From Shewanella sp. HN-41 (GTDB lineage Bacteria; Pseudomonadota; Gammaproteobacteria; Enterobacterales; Shewanellaceae): a stretch of 64,000 bases of DNA. The stretch covers positions 62,001 to 126,000 of the forward strand of contig NZ_AFOZ01000022.1 in the NCBI RefSeq assembly GCF_000217915.1, in the 5' to 3' direction. Position 1 is the first letter of the stretch. Every line of letters begins with the position of its first letter. The notes under the pieces were generated by a model. That model was not told the DNA's origin and ran no database searches. It was given only the letters and a program-made list of their open reading frames with translations. Shown piece after piece: positions 33,979-43,468 of the stretch. The position numbers and the translations under genes are program-made.

Positions 33979-36665
33979 ATGACAACCTCTTATGTTTCTA
34001 CTAACAGCACTTTTGATCATTCGACCTTAGACGAAATCGGCCTTGAGGGCGTTAGATCAATGTATGATTTGCCCGAAATTGTCGCATTACTGCTTGAAAA
34101 TTCAATTAAGCCAACTCAAAGCAATTATTGCCAGCTTGAGGATGATATATGTCCACTCTGTGGGCATAAAGGTTGCTTCAAAATTTATCATGGTGATCCA
34201 GATAGACAGACATATTGCTGCTTTTCTTGTGATCAGCGGGGAGATATATTTGATTTCATTGTGAAAATGAAATTAGCAAAAAATCCTTATGATGCAGCAA
34301 ACAAGTTACTTCGGGGAGAACTTGAAGGAGTAACTGTTATCACCTCACCAAAACCCAAAATGATAATGCCAGAAACACTAGAGTTAACGTCTGAGCAATT
34401 TGCTCGTCGTCAAGCACTGTACCTTGCCGCTTGGGAGTATTACGTTGAGCCAATGTTTGAAGATAGGAGTACACCACTCCAGTCACTTATGGATAAGCGG
34501 AAACTAAGCCAAAACATACTGATTGAATATGATGTAGGTTACTCTCGCGGGGCTCTTTGGCGTTATTTAATTGAGCATGAATTCACGCTTGAGGAAATGT
34601 ACGCATCAGGGCTCGTTAAGGAAAGTCCACAAACTCCGCGTGATTTCTTTCCTAAAGACGTCTATATCTTCCCTCATTATGATGAAACGGGAGCGATTTG
34701 CCGCTTCACCTTTAAAGACCCTGAGAAAAATTAGCATACCAGCTCTCGAAGCTATTTTGGCTGAACAATATCCAGTTTTATGGACAACATACGATGAACC
34801 GCCAAGGTACAGTTGCTGTTGTTGAGGGTGAATTTGACTTACTTGCTCTTATGGATCATGGATGGCAAGGTCCGGTAATCGCAACAAACGGACAAATTAG
34901 CCAAGCACAATTGGCGTGGATTAAGGAAAATCTACATGACAGAAATGTAGTGACCTTCTTCGACAGTGACCCTGCGGGTGATAAGTATCGGGAGAAGCTC
35001 GTTCAACTGGGTTTACCTGCACTTGTCCAAGTCACCTTACCAGAAGGTCAAGGTAAGGATATTGATGATTATTTGCGGCAAGACAACGCCCTTTCTATTG
35101 AGGTATTGGTAGAACAATACGGTGTTGTAGCCGCACAAGCGTCGATAGAGACAACTTCAGAACCGATGCAAGATGAAAGCCTTGCTAGCCACCAGCAAAC
35201 TGACGAGTCAGAGCAGCTCAATTCATCCTATTATGATGTATTTGATGAAGATACGCTAAATGACGTTGGTAACGCAGATAGGCTGGCAGCATATGCAGAT
35301 GGTGCGTTAGTTTATGTGCCAGAACACAGCAGTATGTTCGCGTTTAATGGGCGACGTTGGGGGACTATAGGTGAGCAGGAACTCGCATATGCTCGATGTA
35401 TTGGTGAGATGATTATTGCCCAAGCGAATCGTATGCTAGAAGATCCCGCGACTCTTAAGGACAAAACGAAGCGGCAGCAAGCTGATAAGTTACTGGCATT
35501 TGGTCGACAGTCGCTAAACCGCAAAAAGCTTGTCGATATGATGGAGATTTATAAATCTAGTCACCAAATTTCGGCAGCTAAGTTCGATGCTGACAAAATG
35601 CTAATGGGGGTAAGCAATGGTGTAATCGATCTTGCTACAAGAACACTCCATGCTGCAAATAAGGATATATATATCAGCCGTTATGGGGGAGTTAATTATT
35701 ACCCTGATGCAACTTGTCCACGTTGGCTTCAGTTTATCGATGAGATCACCTGTGGCGATGTCGAATACGCTAAGTTTTTGCAGCGAATGGTAGGCTATAT
35801 CCTAACCGGACGGACTGATGAGCAAGTTTTATTCTTCCTCTACGGTCATGGCTGTAATGGTAAGAGTACCTTTATGAATATCATTCAGCGGTTAATGGGA
35901 GGTTATTACCATCAGATAAGCAGCGATGTCTTACTGCAATCGAATAACAGTGGTAAAGGCCCTAACCCATCCCTAGCCAAGCTAAATGGTAGCCGTCTAG
36001 TGGTTGCCAATGAGTTGCCAGAGGGTTCTCGAATGGACGAGAACTTAGTAAAGTCGATGACAGGTAATGATGTGATTGTTGCCCGTCAGTTGTATGCCAA
36101 GGTAGAGCTTGAATATATACCCATGTTTAAGCTCATCATGGTCGGCAACCATAAGCCCGTCATTCGCGATACCAGCACCGGCATGTGGCGACGGATGATT
36201 TTACTGCCCTTTAACGCTAGTTTCAGCCAGCAGCAAATGGACCCGCAATTAATGGATAAGCTGTATGCGGAGCTATCAGGTATCCTCAATTGGGCACTTG
36301 AAGGCGTTCAGATGTGGCTAAAGGATGGCATTAAGGCATCTATCCCTAACTCAATTAAGTCTGGTATTGCGGAATATCGCCATGAGTCAGACTTACTTGC
36401 GATGTTCTTGGAGGAATGTACGAGCAAAGGTGATTTTGTGTATACCGATGAGCTTTACGATACCTTTAGGAAGTGGGCAGAACGGGATGGCGACTGGAAA
36501 ATGACTCGCAATATCATGACCAAACGGCTGGTGGAGAAAGGTTTCGAAAAAGGCCGACACAATAGTAAAGCCATGATTAAGGGGATTAACTTGAAATCAG
36601 TATTTGATGATATATCTGAGCCTATAGGGCTAGGGCCAGACCCTTCTAAAGGTTATATTGTTTAG
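33979..36665 (+). pseudogene. P4-type primase-helicase with one frameshift
   Basis: Replication protein of the phage P4 alpha type. Part one (33979-34734) has a zinc ribbon (CPLCGHKGC ... CCFSC) and the start of the primase core. It ends in AAA-AAT-TAG at 34726-34734. The frame resumes at -1 with KLAYQLSKLF and continues to 36665. Then come the TOPRIM motifs VVEGEFDLLAL and FFDSDPAGD, and a superfamily 3 helicase with Walker A GHGCNGKST, the B motif near NGSRLVVANE, and GNHKP. Adding one A to the five-A run restores a protein of about 895 residues. ATG at 33979 is preferred over a GTG at 33952. Error, decay or slippage is undecided. Confidence 0.85.
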
Positions 36666-36689
36666 GTGCCCGAGCATTGCAAACGAAAT

Positions 36690-36714
36690 GAGAGGCTTAC
36701 TGCCTCTCTTTATT
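36690..36714 (+). terminator. Terminator after the primase gene
   Basis: GAGAGGC-TTACT-GCCTCTC followed by TTTATT, 25 bp after the stop codon. Confidence 0.8.
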
Positions 36715-36962
36715 ATCGTGCATGACTCAGGACGCTATTTGTCACTTTACAATTCAAGATTTGATCTGAACTGAACTGAATGATTGATTGCACCACTTCA
36801 TACCTTAAAACAAAAATACCCAACCAGTGCTACAGAAGTGAAATAGAGTTAACAATTGCTTTAGTTTATCGAACAATTTTTAGTATTATCCAGACTATCA
36901 ACGGAATCGGTGGCGATTCATATTGTAATTAATGTAAAAATAAATAATCTTAAGGAAGATCA

Positions 36963-39900
36963 TTGTCAGAACAAGCAAAGAAAAACGTATCTGGTGGAAG
37001 TGCAACAGCTGGAGGCATAAATTTTCAGGCTGCAACATCAGCAATTGTTTATTCTCATATACTTGATGGTTCAGCCCTAAATTGGCTTGATGGGCTTATT
37101 AATGATATTCCTATAGCCTTAGCAGCTGAGACAGGTCTGGCTGGAGATGACATTGCTCTGGAATTCGCTGATGGCGTGAAGGCCGAGGCTCAAGTAAAAA
37201 AAGGCTTGAACAAATCTAAACGACTATGGGATCCCCTGATAGAACTCGCTACAGCCATAAATGAAAATAAGTTAGATTATGGAATTTTAGTTGTCTGCCC
37301 TGAGAGCAGTAATAGCATTAAATCAGATCTTTCTAAAGACATTATCAGGATTGGTCAAGGTCGCTCTGATAACCTAAAAGCTATTACTGTCGACTTTTTA
37401 TCAAAATTAGATGAATATCAACTACCCCATGCAAATGTCTGCAAAAAAATACGGATAGTGGTGTCAAATGCATTGATATCTGAAAGATCCTCTATTGAAC
37501 TAGCTAAAGCCAAGTTAGCGACAATATGTTCAAGTAGTGAAGGAACAGAAAATGCTTGGTCCAGCCTTTACGAAGATGCGACTAGAATTATTGAACTTAG
37601 AGGAAGGAGAGATTGCTCAGACCTCCTCCAAATACTAACAAGTAATAGCATAACTCTATCGAATAACATCTCCAATCGTTCGCCGATTCCATTTATCAAC
37701 AAAGTTATGACTTGGTCTAAATCTGCATACAGCCAATTCTCGATATTTGGCATTGATCAACCATTGTTAATTGACGAGTCATGGATTCCAATTAAAACAA
37801 TTGTTCAAGAGAATAACCCCGCAGAAGTCGAAGATATAGAAGGTGCATTAAATAGTTATCATGACTGGGAGAAAAAATCGTCATCACGTGATGCTGTTGA
37901 TGTAAACCCTACAACTATAGGTTTGTATTTCCGTCGCTGTGTAATTGTTGCAGGTCCCGGCATGGGTAAAACAACATTACTTAAAAAACTATTTCGAACT
38001 TACAATAGTCAAAATCGCCCTTCAATTATTGTTCGGCTTCCGCTGATAGTAGCAAGAATGAGCCAAACCGGAGCTGGTTTCGAGGAGAGTGTATTTAGTC
38101 TTGGCTTGGACACTGCTGGAATTACAGCCAAAGAAGCTATAGATTCAAATTTTAAAGACTGGGTTCTATTGTTTGATGGATTAGATGAATGTGGTCACCA
38201 TCAGGAATCTCTTTGTCAATATATCGTAAATTATACATCTAATTTTCCTTCAATCAGAGTAATAATCACTACTAGACCTGTTGGATATCAAACAACACTT
38301 CTTAAACAGTGGCGTCATTATGAAATGCTTCCGTTGCAAGAGAGGGAAGCACAAAATAATATTGAGTTGCTTATATTCAACCTATATAAATTTAAACAAG
38401 AAAAGCTTGATAGTACGCGAAAATTCCTTAAGTCTGAATTAGAGAAGAGTAAATATAGCAAGGCAATTATTCGAAGCCCTTTACTTATGGGGCTAACGGT
38501 TAGTTTAGCTACACAAAAAGTGTCCTTAGGAAAAACTAAAACAGAGCTTTATAAGAACTTGTTTAAGCTCATTGAAGGATCTCCATCTAACAGAAATATT
38601 GATGCAGATATCTCTCCCTCAGTACAAGACTATTTCCTTAGTTATCTTGGTTGGCAGCTAGTCAAGCATCCGACAGTTAGTTTAGCAATGATAATTAATA
38701 ATGCATCAATCAAGATTAAAAAAGAACTCGATTGCCCTCAGCTTAGAGCACTCTCCATATGTGAAACATGTGCAAACTATTGGGAAGAAAGAGGGATGAT
38801 TGAAAAAATACACCATTCAAGAGGTTCCTTATATACCTTCATACATAAAACTTTTATGGAGTATGCTGCTGGTCGATACCTTGCAAGCCTCTCAGAAGAT
38901 GTATTAACTGAAGAAATTTCCAGTTTGGAGTATGAGCCTTCTGTCGAGGAAGTTTTGATTTTTGCAGGATCACTAGGGATAACAGATTCTATAGCCAATA
39001 TCCTTCTCAGTAAGCACTACAAGAATAAAAAGAAGTCTCTCGATATGCTTCTTGAAATCACTGTGTCAGCAGAGTCTCCACCCAATAAGGACATAAGAGA
39101 CGCGGTCTTCCAAGAGGCAGCAAATAGAGTTGTCTCATTAGATAAAAAGGAAGCCTATGAATATGCATCTAAGCTAGTTATTGCTTGTGATAACTTCCCT
39201 CTGGAAGTAACAAAGTATACTAATCAGTACATTAACAGTAATCAGTATTGGACAAAGTTATCATGCATCACGTTCTCCCTTATTGCAGAAACCTATACAG
39301 AGACGGAAGTCCTGATAGAGTTCTTTATCGACTTCTACAACCGAACTCGTGGAAGCAGTCTTTCATCATCACTGTCAGGTTCATTAGTATTAGGTAGTAG
39401 CAACTCAACTATGGTTAACAATGAGTTTGTTAAGAGTGCAGTTAAGCATATATTTAATAACTGTAACCTATTAAAGGCGAAAGAAATTTTCTCGTCTACC
39501 ATATTAAATAATGACCATCAGAGTATGAGCCTTATTATGGATCTTGACCTCTTTTTTAGGAGTGCTGGTCATGCCGATATTTCCGAGGAACTTTACAGGT
39601 TTAATCACAAGGCGTTGCTAGATGGATTTAATAGTCCAGAATTCAGAGCAAGAGAGATTGAAGCAGCTAAAGGAGTATGTAATGCGTTAATAATTCCATC
39701 ATTTTCTGATGAATCAAATTCGAATAATAATGAGTTATTATTAAATATTAGTGCATTTTTATCAGCATCAAATTATTGGGATGCTGCACTGTCTGATGTT
39801 ATGAACTGGCCAGAGAAATTGTTCAATGACTCCATACAGGAAGTATTTAAAGGTGTATCGTTAGCTAGCGGCATCTCACAAATAGGGCTACACCTTGACG

Positions 39901-40925
39901 CTATTTCATTGTTAGAAACAATATCATCAAGTGATAGTTATGACTCTCAACTGGCAATGCTAAATAGAACTGTTCGCATAGATATCGAACCAGATTTTTA
40001 CTTAATAAAACACTTAAATTTGGATAAGGAAAAATTAGAAAAATCCATGTACTGCGGTAGTGAATGGATAGTACTACTTGCAGGCAGTCTGCTTGTGAAT
40101 CTCCATAATAGTGAAGGTTTAAGTCGCCTTATTGAAAGGCTGCTTACAAATGGAAAAAAAACCACTCTCTTAATTACTTCTTATATGATCTCATATTTAG
40201 ATAATAATGAAGTTAGATCAATTATCTTGAACCGTCTGAAGGGCAATTTGATCCATGGGTGTGAGTTTTTGTATGCTCCATTAGCAAAAGCTATTATCAC
40301 TCTCGACCAAGATATAATAGTCGCATTATCTAAAGGACTTTTTACGTCCGAACCAATAACTGCAACAGAAGCAGCAAAGTTAGCTAGGAAATTTGCTACT
40401 CCCGACTACGATCACTTGTACAAAACATTAGAAGAAGCTTACACATTTTGGATTGAGAATGAGGAACCTTACCCAACTAAAGGGGGAGTAGTGCCTGACA
40501 GTCCTCGAGAAGAACTGCTCACGAATCTTCTTAAGATGAGAAAACCTTCTGATAATGATCTTATGGTTTATTTATCAGACCCTAGAAGAGACGTAAGGGA
40601 TGTTGCTGAAAAGTATTTAGTATCTCGTATAGGCGATGATACGATATTGCGCGAAAAACTTATTAGTGCTACCAGTGAGGAAATTATAGATCCAAATTAT
40701 CTATCTAAAGCTATCAAAAATGGCACTTTTTTTAGCCCCCAGCAGATCGACTCTATATGTGAAATGATTAACCATGATAATTCAAAGGTAAGGTATACAG
40801 CTTTTAATATTTTACACACGAATTACGTTTCAAATGACATGTTAAGAAAGTGGCTGGAAGTTGCAACGAAAGATACCAATAATGAAATTAGAGAGTCTGC
40901 TGTATTGCTTGCAAGTAGGCTCTAG
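36963..40925 (+). CDS. NACHT NTPase with N-terminal nuclease-like domain; candidate antiphage protein
   Basis: 1320 residues starting at a TTG with AAGGAAG upstream. Residues ~10-150 resemble a PD-(D/E)xK nuclease of the DUF4297/Cap4 type: GGSATAGGINFQAA, D62-D63-I, and E75-A-Q77-V-K79. Residues ~325-480 form a NACHT NTPase with Walker A GPGMGKTT (~330-337), Walker B LLFDGLDE (~402-409) and ITTRP. The long remainder is helical, ending in HEAT-like repeats (RRDVRDVAEKYL, NSKVRYTAFNIL), likely the sensor. In NACHT/STAND defence proteins ligand binding triggers oligomerisation and effector activity. It stands alone behind the primase terminator. Target and nuclease activity are inferences. Confidence 0.82.
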   Translation: MSEQAKKNVSGGSATAGGINFQAATSAIVYSHILDGSALNWLDGLINDIPIALAAETGLAGDDIALEFADGVKAEAQVKKGLNKSKRLWDPLIELATAINENKLDYGILVVCPESSNSIKSDLSKDIIRIGQGRSDNLKAITVDFLSKLDEYQLPHANVCKKIRIVVSNALISERSSIELAKAKLATICSSSEGTENAWSSLYEDATRIIELRGRRDCSDLLQILTSNSITLSNNISNRSPIPFINKVMTWSKSAYSQFSIFGIDQPLLIDESWIPIKTIVQENNPAEVEDIEGALNSYHDWEKKSSSRDAVDVNPTTIGLYFRRCVIVAGPGMGKTTLLKKLFRTYNSQNRPSIIVRLPLIVARMSQTGAGFEESVFSLGLDTAGITAKEAIDSNFKDWVLLFDGLDECGHHQESLCQYIVNYTSNFPSIRVIITTRPVGYQTTLLKQWRHYEMLPLQEREAQNNIELLIFNLYKFKQEKLDSTRKFLKSELEKSKYSKAIIRSPLLMGLTVSLATQKVSLGKTKTELYKNLFKLIEGSPSNRNIDADISPSVQDYFLSYLGWQLVKHPTVSLAMIINNASIKIKKELDCPQLRALSICETCANYWEERGMIEKIHHSRGSLYTFIHKTFMEYAAGRYLASLSEDVLTEEISSLEYEPSVEEVLIFAGSLGITDSIANILLSKHYKNKKKSLDMLLEITVSAESPPNKDIRDAVFQEAANRVVSLDKKEAYEYASKLVIACDNFPLEVTKYTNQYINSNQYWTKLSCITFSLIAETYTETEVLIEFFIDFYNRTRGSSLSSSLSGSLVLGSSNSTMVNNEFVKSAVKHIFNNCNLLKAKEIFSSTILNNDHQSMSLIMDLDLFFRSAGHADISEELYRFNHKALLDGFNSPEFRAREIEAAKGVCNALIIPSFSDESNSNNNELLLNISAFLSASNYWDAALSDVMNWPEKLFNDSIQEVFKGVSLASGISQIGLHLDAISLLETISSSDSYDSQLAMLNRTVRIDIEPDFYLIKHLNLDKEKLEKSMYCGSEWIVLLAGSLLVNLHNSEGLSRLIERLLTNGKKTTLLITSYMISYLDNNEVRSIILNRLKGNLIHGCEFLYAPLAKAIITLDQDIIVALSKGLFTSEPITATEAAKLARKFATPDYDHLYKTLEEAYTFWIENEEPYPTKGGVVPDSPREELLTNLLKMRKPSDNDLMVYLSDPRRDVRDVAEKYLVSRIGDDTILREKLISATSEEIIDPNYLSKAIKNGTFFSPQQIDSICEMINHDNSKVRYTAFNILHTNYVSNDMLRKWLEVATKDTNNEIRESAVLLASRL

Positions 40926-41183
40926 TGAGCGTCTGCTTTTGGCCGTATATTTATGGTTAGAAGAAGTTTAAAGTACCGTATAACAATGCACTGCAATAGA
41001 GCACTACAATACGGTTCACAATATGTTTGATTGGCTACTCTCGTACTCCGCAGATTTCAACCAAACTGCTCCTACTGTTCGGGACGTTACTCAATTGAAA
41101 TTTTAATTCGAGATCTAATTATTAGGATAAATAATCTAACTTTGAATAGTCCCGTTCTCAGTTAAATATAGGCAACCACAATC

Positions 41184-43007
41184 TTAGCCATGCCACTTAG
41201 GAATCTCTATCGAAGGCATCCTATCAATCGCCTGATGGAGTTCTGAGTAGATACCATAGTTACGCCCCGTATTCCCCGCATTTGAGTGCCCTGTTATCGC
41301 ATTTTGGACATCCTCTCGCATGACCTTTCTGGCTTCAGTGATAAAGCGATGGCGGAATGCATGTAGCGGTTTTAGGGCGTCAAAATGCTCAATATTGAGT
41401 GTCATAAAGGCGTCTTTCAGATAACGTGCTACCGCGAGGTGATACTTAGCCTTTTTGTTGGCCTTGAGTATTGGGAATAATCGTCCATCTGCTGGCAAGG
41501 TATTCAAGTAATCCAGTAACCCTAACTGAATGAGAGCCTGACAAATTGGCACTCTTCTAGACTCCCCCGTTTTAACGGATTGGTCATCGCGTAGCTCCTG
41601 AATATGGAAATACCATCGCTCACTATTATCGCTATCTTGCTTGATATCTTTCACGTAAAGCTGAGCAATCTCCTCTGCCCTTGCTCCTGTATAGGCCAGA
41701 ATAACAGGCAACCAGTAAGGAGCTTCACCGTATCTTGCCTTTTGAGCATTGGTACGTCGCCTAAAGAGTGGCAGGGAGAAAATCTTTGTCAGTTCGGCAT
41801 TTGAGTAGCCCGGATCTCTAATCACCCTCACCGTTTCTTTACCGGGCGACACTTGATGGCAAGGATTCTTCGGCAAAATGTCTAACTTGACAGCCTGTTG
41901 GAAATACCCCGAAACCAGCTTAAGTTCCTTATCAGCAGTATTGATGCTCACACGAGCCAAGCCTCGTTTATCCGCGATATCGATTTGCTTGTTGAAGGGT
42001 AATGCTCGTATCTCTTGGCTTGGTTTACTCGGACAGCGAATAATCCAATTGAAGAATTTACGCATATCTAGCTTTTGGATTTCACCAATAGGCTTATCGG
42101 CAAAAAACTCTATCAGTCGCTCACAAGGGCGATTGCGGTCACCTTGCCATGATCTGAAGGCAACTTCTGAGCTCAGAGCCTTCTTCTGATTATTCACCCA
42201 GTCAATCAACTGCGAAACGCTAGAAGATACGGATAATTCAGCTTCCTTTTGTTTGCTTGGAGCTGTACTGCTGGTGGTCATAGCCGTAACTATTAAACCT
42301 AAATCCTTAAGCTGCTGTAACGCATCACTGCTCGGATCTGTAGGTTCGATATTCGTATCTGGTAAGGTTGGCTCAAAACCTCGATTTAGCTCCCGCCGAA
42401 TGAGTTCTTGTTTACGCCTATCGAGTTGCTCATGATCGATAGCGGAATTACAGAGCTTGATACAAGCTTTTGCTAATTGTATTGCGAGATATAGTCTTAA
42501 TGAATGGTCATAGAGTGAGTATTGAGAAAGCTCAAGGGCTTCATCAACGAATGCACTCATATGCCGCACAAAGCGTTGTTCTTCTGTTTGTTGGCGGCTT
42601 GTTCCATTAGCTTCATGGAGCACTTCTAGCGGCTCGCTGAACCACTCAGTCATGCCTGAAAGTCCTTCGGGAGTCTCGAGCAAATATCTTGCTTGAATGT
42701 CTGCTTGCGTTAGCCGTCCATGTTCATGAGCCACCCAATAACTGACAATAGCATCTAATTGAGCGGAAGATATTTTCTGCTCGTTCTCTTGATTGTCGAA
42801 ACGAGACTGAGCACGAGCAATCGCAGACTCGAACTCCGCAATCACACCAGCAGCCCTTGTTTTGGCAACATGGGCATCTTTAGTTTCTAGGCTTCGCTTA
42901 AGCTCAACTTTACCATCAAGAAAAGGGCGTAAATGCTTAGGAATAACCTTGCGGATTTTCCAGATTCCAGACTTTGGATCACTGTATGGTTGAATCATAA
43001 ATGCCAT
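41184..43007 (-). CDS. Tyrosine site-specific integrase
   Basis: 607 residues. The N-terminus (GIWKIRKVIPKHLRPFLDGK) matches the DUF6538-type start of long phage/island integrases. The catalytic domain has the Arg of YTGARAEEIAQL, the H-x-x-R of HAFRHRFITEAR and the distal His-Tyr region GHSNAGNTGRNYG. It cuts and joins DNA at the tRNA-Ser 3' end, 130 bp from its start codon. The TTGTACCA boxes (43012-43032) lie over its ribosome site region, so bound integrase could repress its own gene. No excisionase gene is seen nearby. Confidence 0.93.
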   Translation of the reverse strand: MAFMIQPYSDPKSGIWKIRKVIPKHLRPFLDGKVELKRSLETKDAHVAKTRAAGVIAEFESAIARAQSRFDNQENEQKISSAQLDAIVSYWVAHEHGRLTQADIQARYLLETPEGLSGMTEWFSEPLEVLHEANGTSRQQTEEQRFVRHMSAFVDEALELSQYSLYDHSLRLYLAIQLAKACIKLCNSAIDHEQLDRRKQELIRRELNRGFEPTLPDTNIEPTDPSSDALQQLKDLGLIVTAMTTSSTAPSKQKEAELSVSSSVSQLIDWVNNQKKALSSEVAFRSWQGDRNRPCERLIEFFADKPIGEIQKLDMRKFFNWIIRCPSKPSQEIRALPFNKQIDIADKRGLARVSINTADKELKLVSGYFQQAVKLDILPKNPCHQVSPGKETVRVIRDPGYSNAELTKIFSLPLFRRRTNAQKARYGEAPYWLPVILAYTGARAEEIAQLYVKDIKQDSDNSERWYFHIQELRDDQSVKTGESRRVPICQALIQLGLLDYLNTLPADGRLFPILKANKKAKYHLAVARYLKDAFMTLNIEHFDALKPLHAFRHRFITEARKVMREDVQNAITGHSNAGNTGRNYGIYSELHQAIDRMPSIEIPKWHG

Positions 43008-43011
43008 CGTT

Positions 43012-43032
43012 TTGTACCACCCTTTTGTACCA
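43012..43032 (+). repeat. Right pair of TTGTACCA boxes (candidate integrase arm sites)
   Basis: TTGTACCA at 43012-43019 and 43025-43032, period 13 bp, just upstream of the integrase start. Same sequence, period and orientation as the left pair. Confidence 0.65.
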
Positions 43033-43100
43033 CCTTAAGGTGCCAAAGGTTGGTAAGCCATTGGATGAAGCAACTATAATTCAATAGGTTATTGTTAGAA

Positions 43101-43130
43101 AAGAAAAAACCCGACCATGTGATCGGGTTC
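43101..43130 (-). terminator. Terminator downstream of tRNA-Ser, inside the island
   Basis: On the minus strand AACCCGA-loop-TCGGGTT is followed by a T-rich run. It lies 9 bp from the tRNA 3' end and replaces the original terminator, which is now at 25044-25086. Confidence 0.75.
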
Positions 43131-43138
43131 TTAGAATT

Positions 43139-43226
43139 TGGCGGTGAGAGAGGGAGTCGAACCCTCGATACGTTTCCGTATACACACTTTCCAGGCGTGC
43201 TCCTTCGGCCACTCGGACATCTCACC
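43139..43226 (-). tRNA. tRNA-Ser(GGA), intact, carries attR
   Basis: 88 bases, starting GGTGAGATGTCC and ending in an encoded CCA. The anticodon GGA (43190-43192) sits in the loop CTGGAAA; the long variable arm is present, as for serine tRNAs. The last 30 bases are duplicated at 25093-25122, so the island uses this gene as attachment site yet leaves a working copy. Confidence 0.95.
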
Positions 43227-43267
43227 AGATTGTTGATTTATGTTTACGTGGTTAATCTTTCACGGGA

Positions 43268-43294
43268 ATTTTACCTTTAAACCATTAACGTCAA
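43268..43294 (-). promoter_or_regulatory. Probable promoter of tRNA-Ser
   Basis: TTGACG (43289-43294) and TAAAAT (43268-43273) on the minus strand, 15 bp apart, about 42 bp before the tRNA. Confidence 0.45.
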
Positions 43295-43468
43295 TTAATC
43301 GCCTTGCCGAGAGGCTTTTGTCGTTAACGGAGCGGTACTGTACGCAAAAGCCTGTGGGTGGTCAAGTAAAAAAGAGTTGATTTCAGGCGGTTGCGCAATT
43401 GCTAATCAAACCGCCCTATCAATCGGCCTTATCCGTGGATTAAATAGACAAGGTGTATCACCTTCCCC

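Larger units (their letters stand above)
25093..43168. mobile_element. tRNA-Ser-integrated genomic island with defence cargo
   Basis: About 18 kb bounded by a 30-bp direct repeat of the tRNA-Ser(GGA) 3' end, with an integrase gene at the tRNA end. Backbone genes are a tyrosine integrase, P4-type primase-helicase, winged-helix protein, RadC, DUF2787 and a serine recombinase. Cargo is RnlA/RnlB, MntA/HepT, a NACHT protein and unknown genes. The DNA looks more AT-rich than the flanks, by eye. There are no capsid, terminase, relaxase or secretion genes, so it is not self-transferable as seen. A decayed att-like copy at 27113-27157 suggests it is two elements in tandem. Confidence 0.9.

Noticed and set aside
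40973..41016. ACCGTAT / ATACGGT repeat after the NACHT gene
   Set aside because: Long interval and no T-run; could be a weak terminator but not supported enough.
25093..43168. Idea that the island is a prophage
   Set aside because: No capsid, portal, terminase, tail or lysis genes are found; integrase and P4-type primase alone do not make a phage, though a satellite-like origin is possible.
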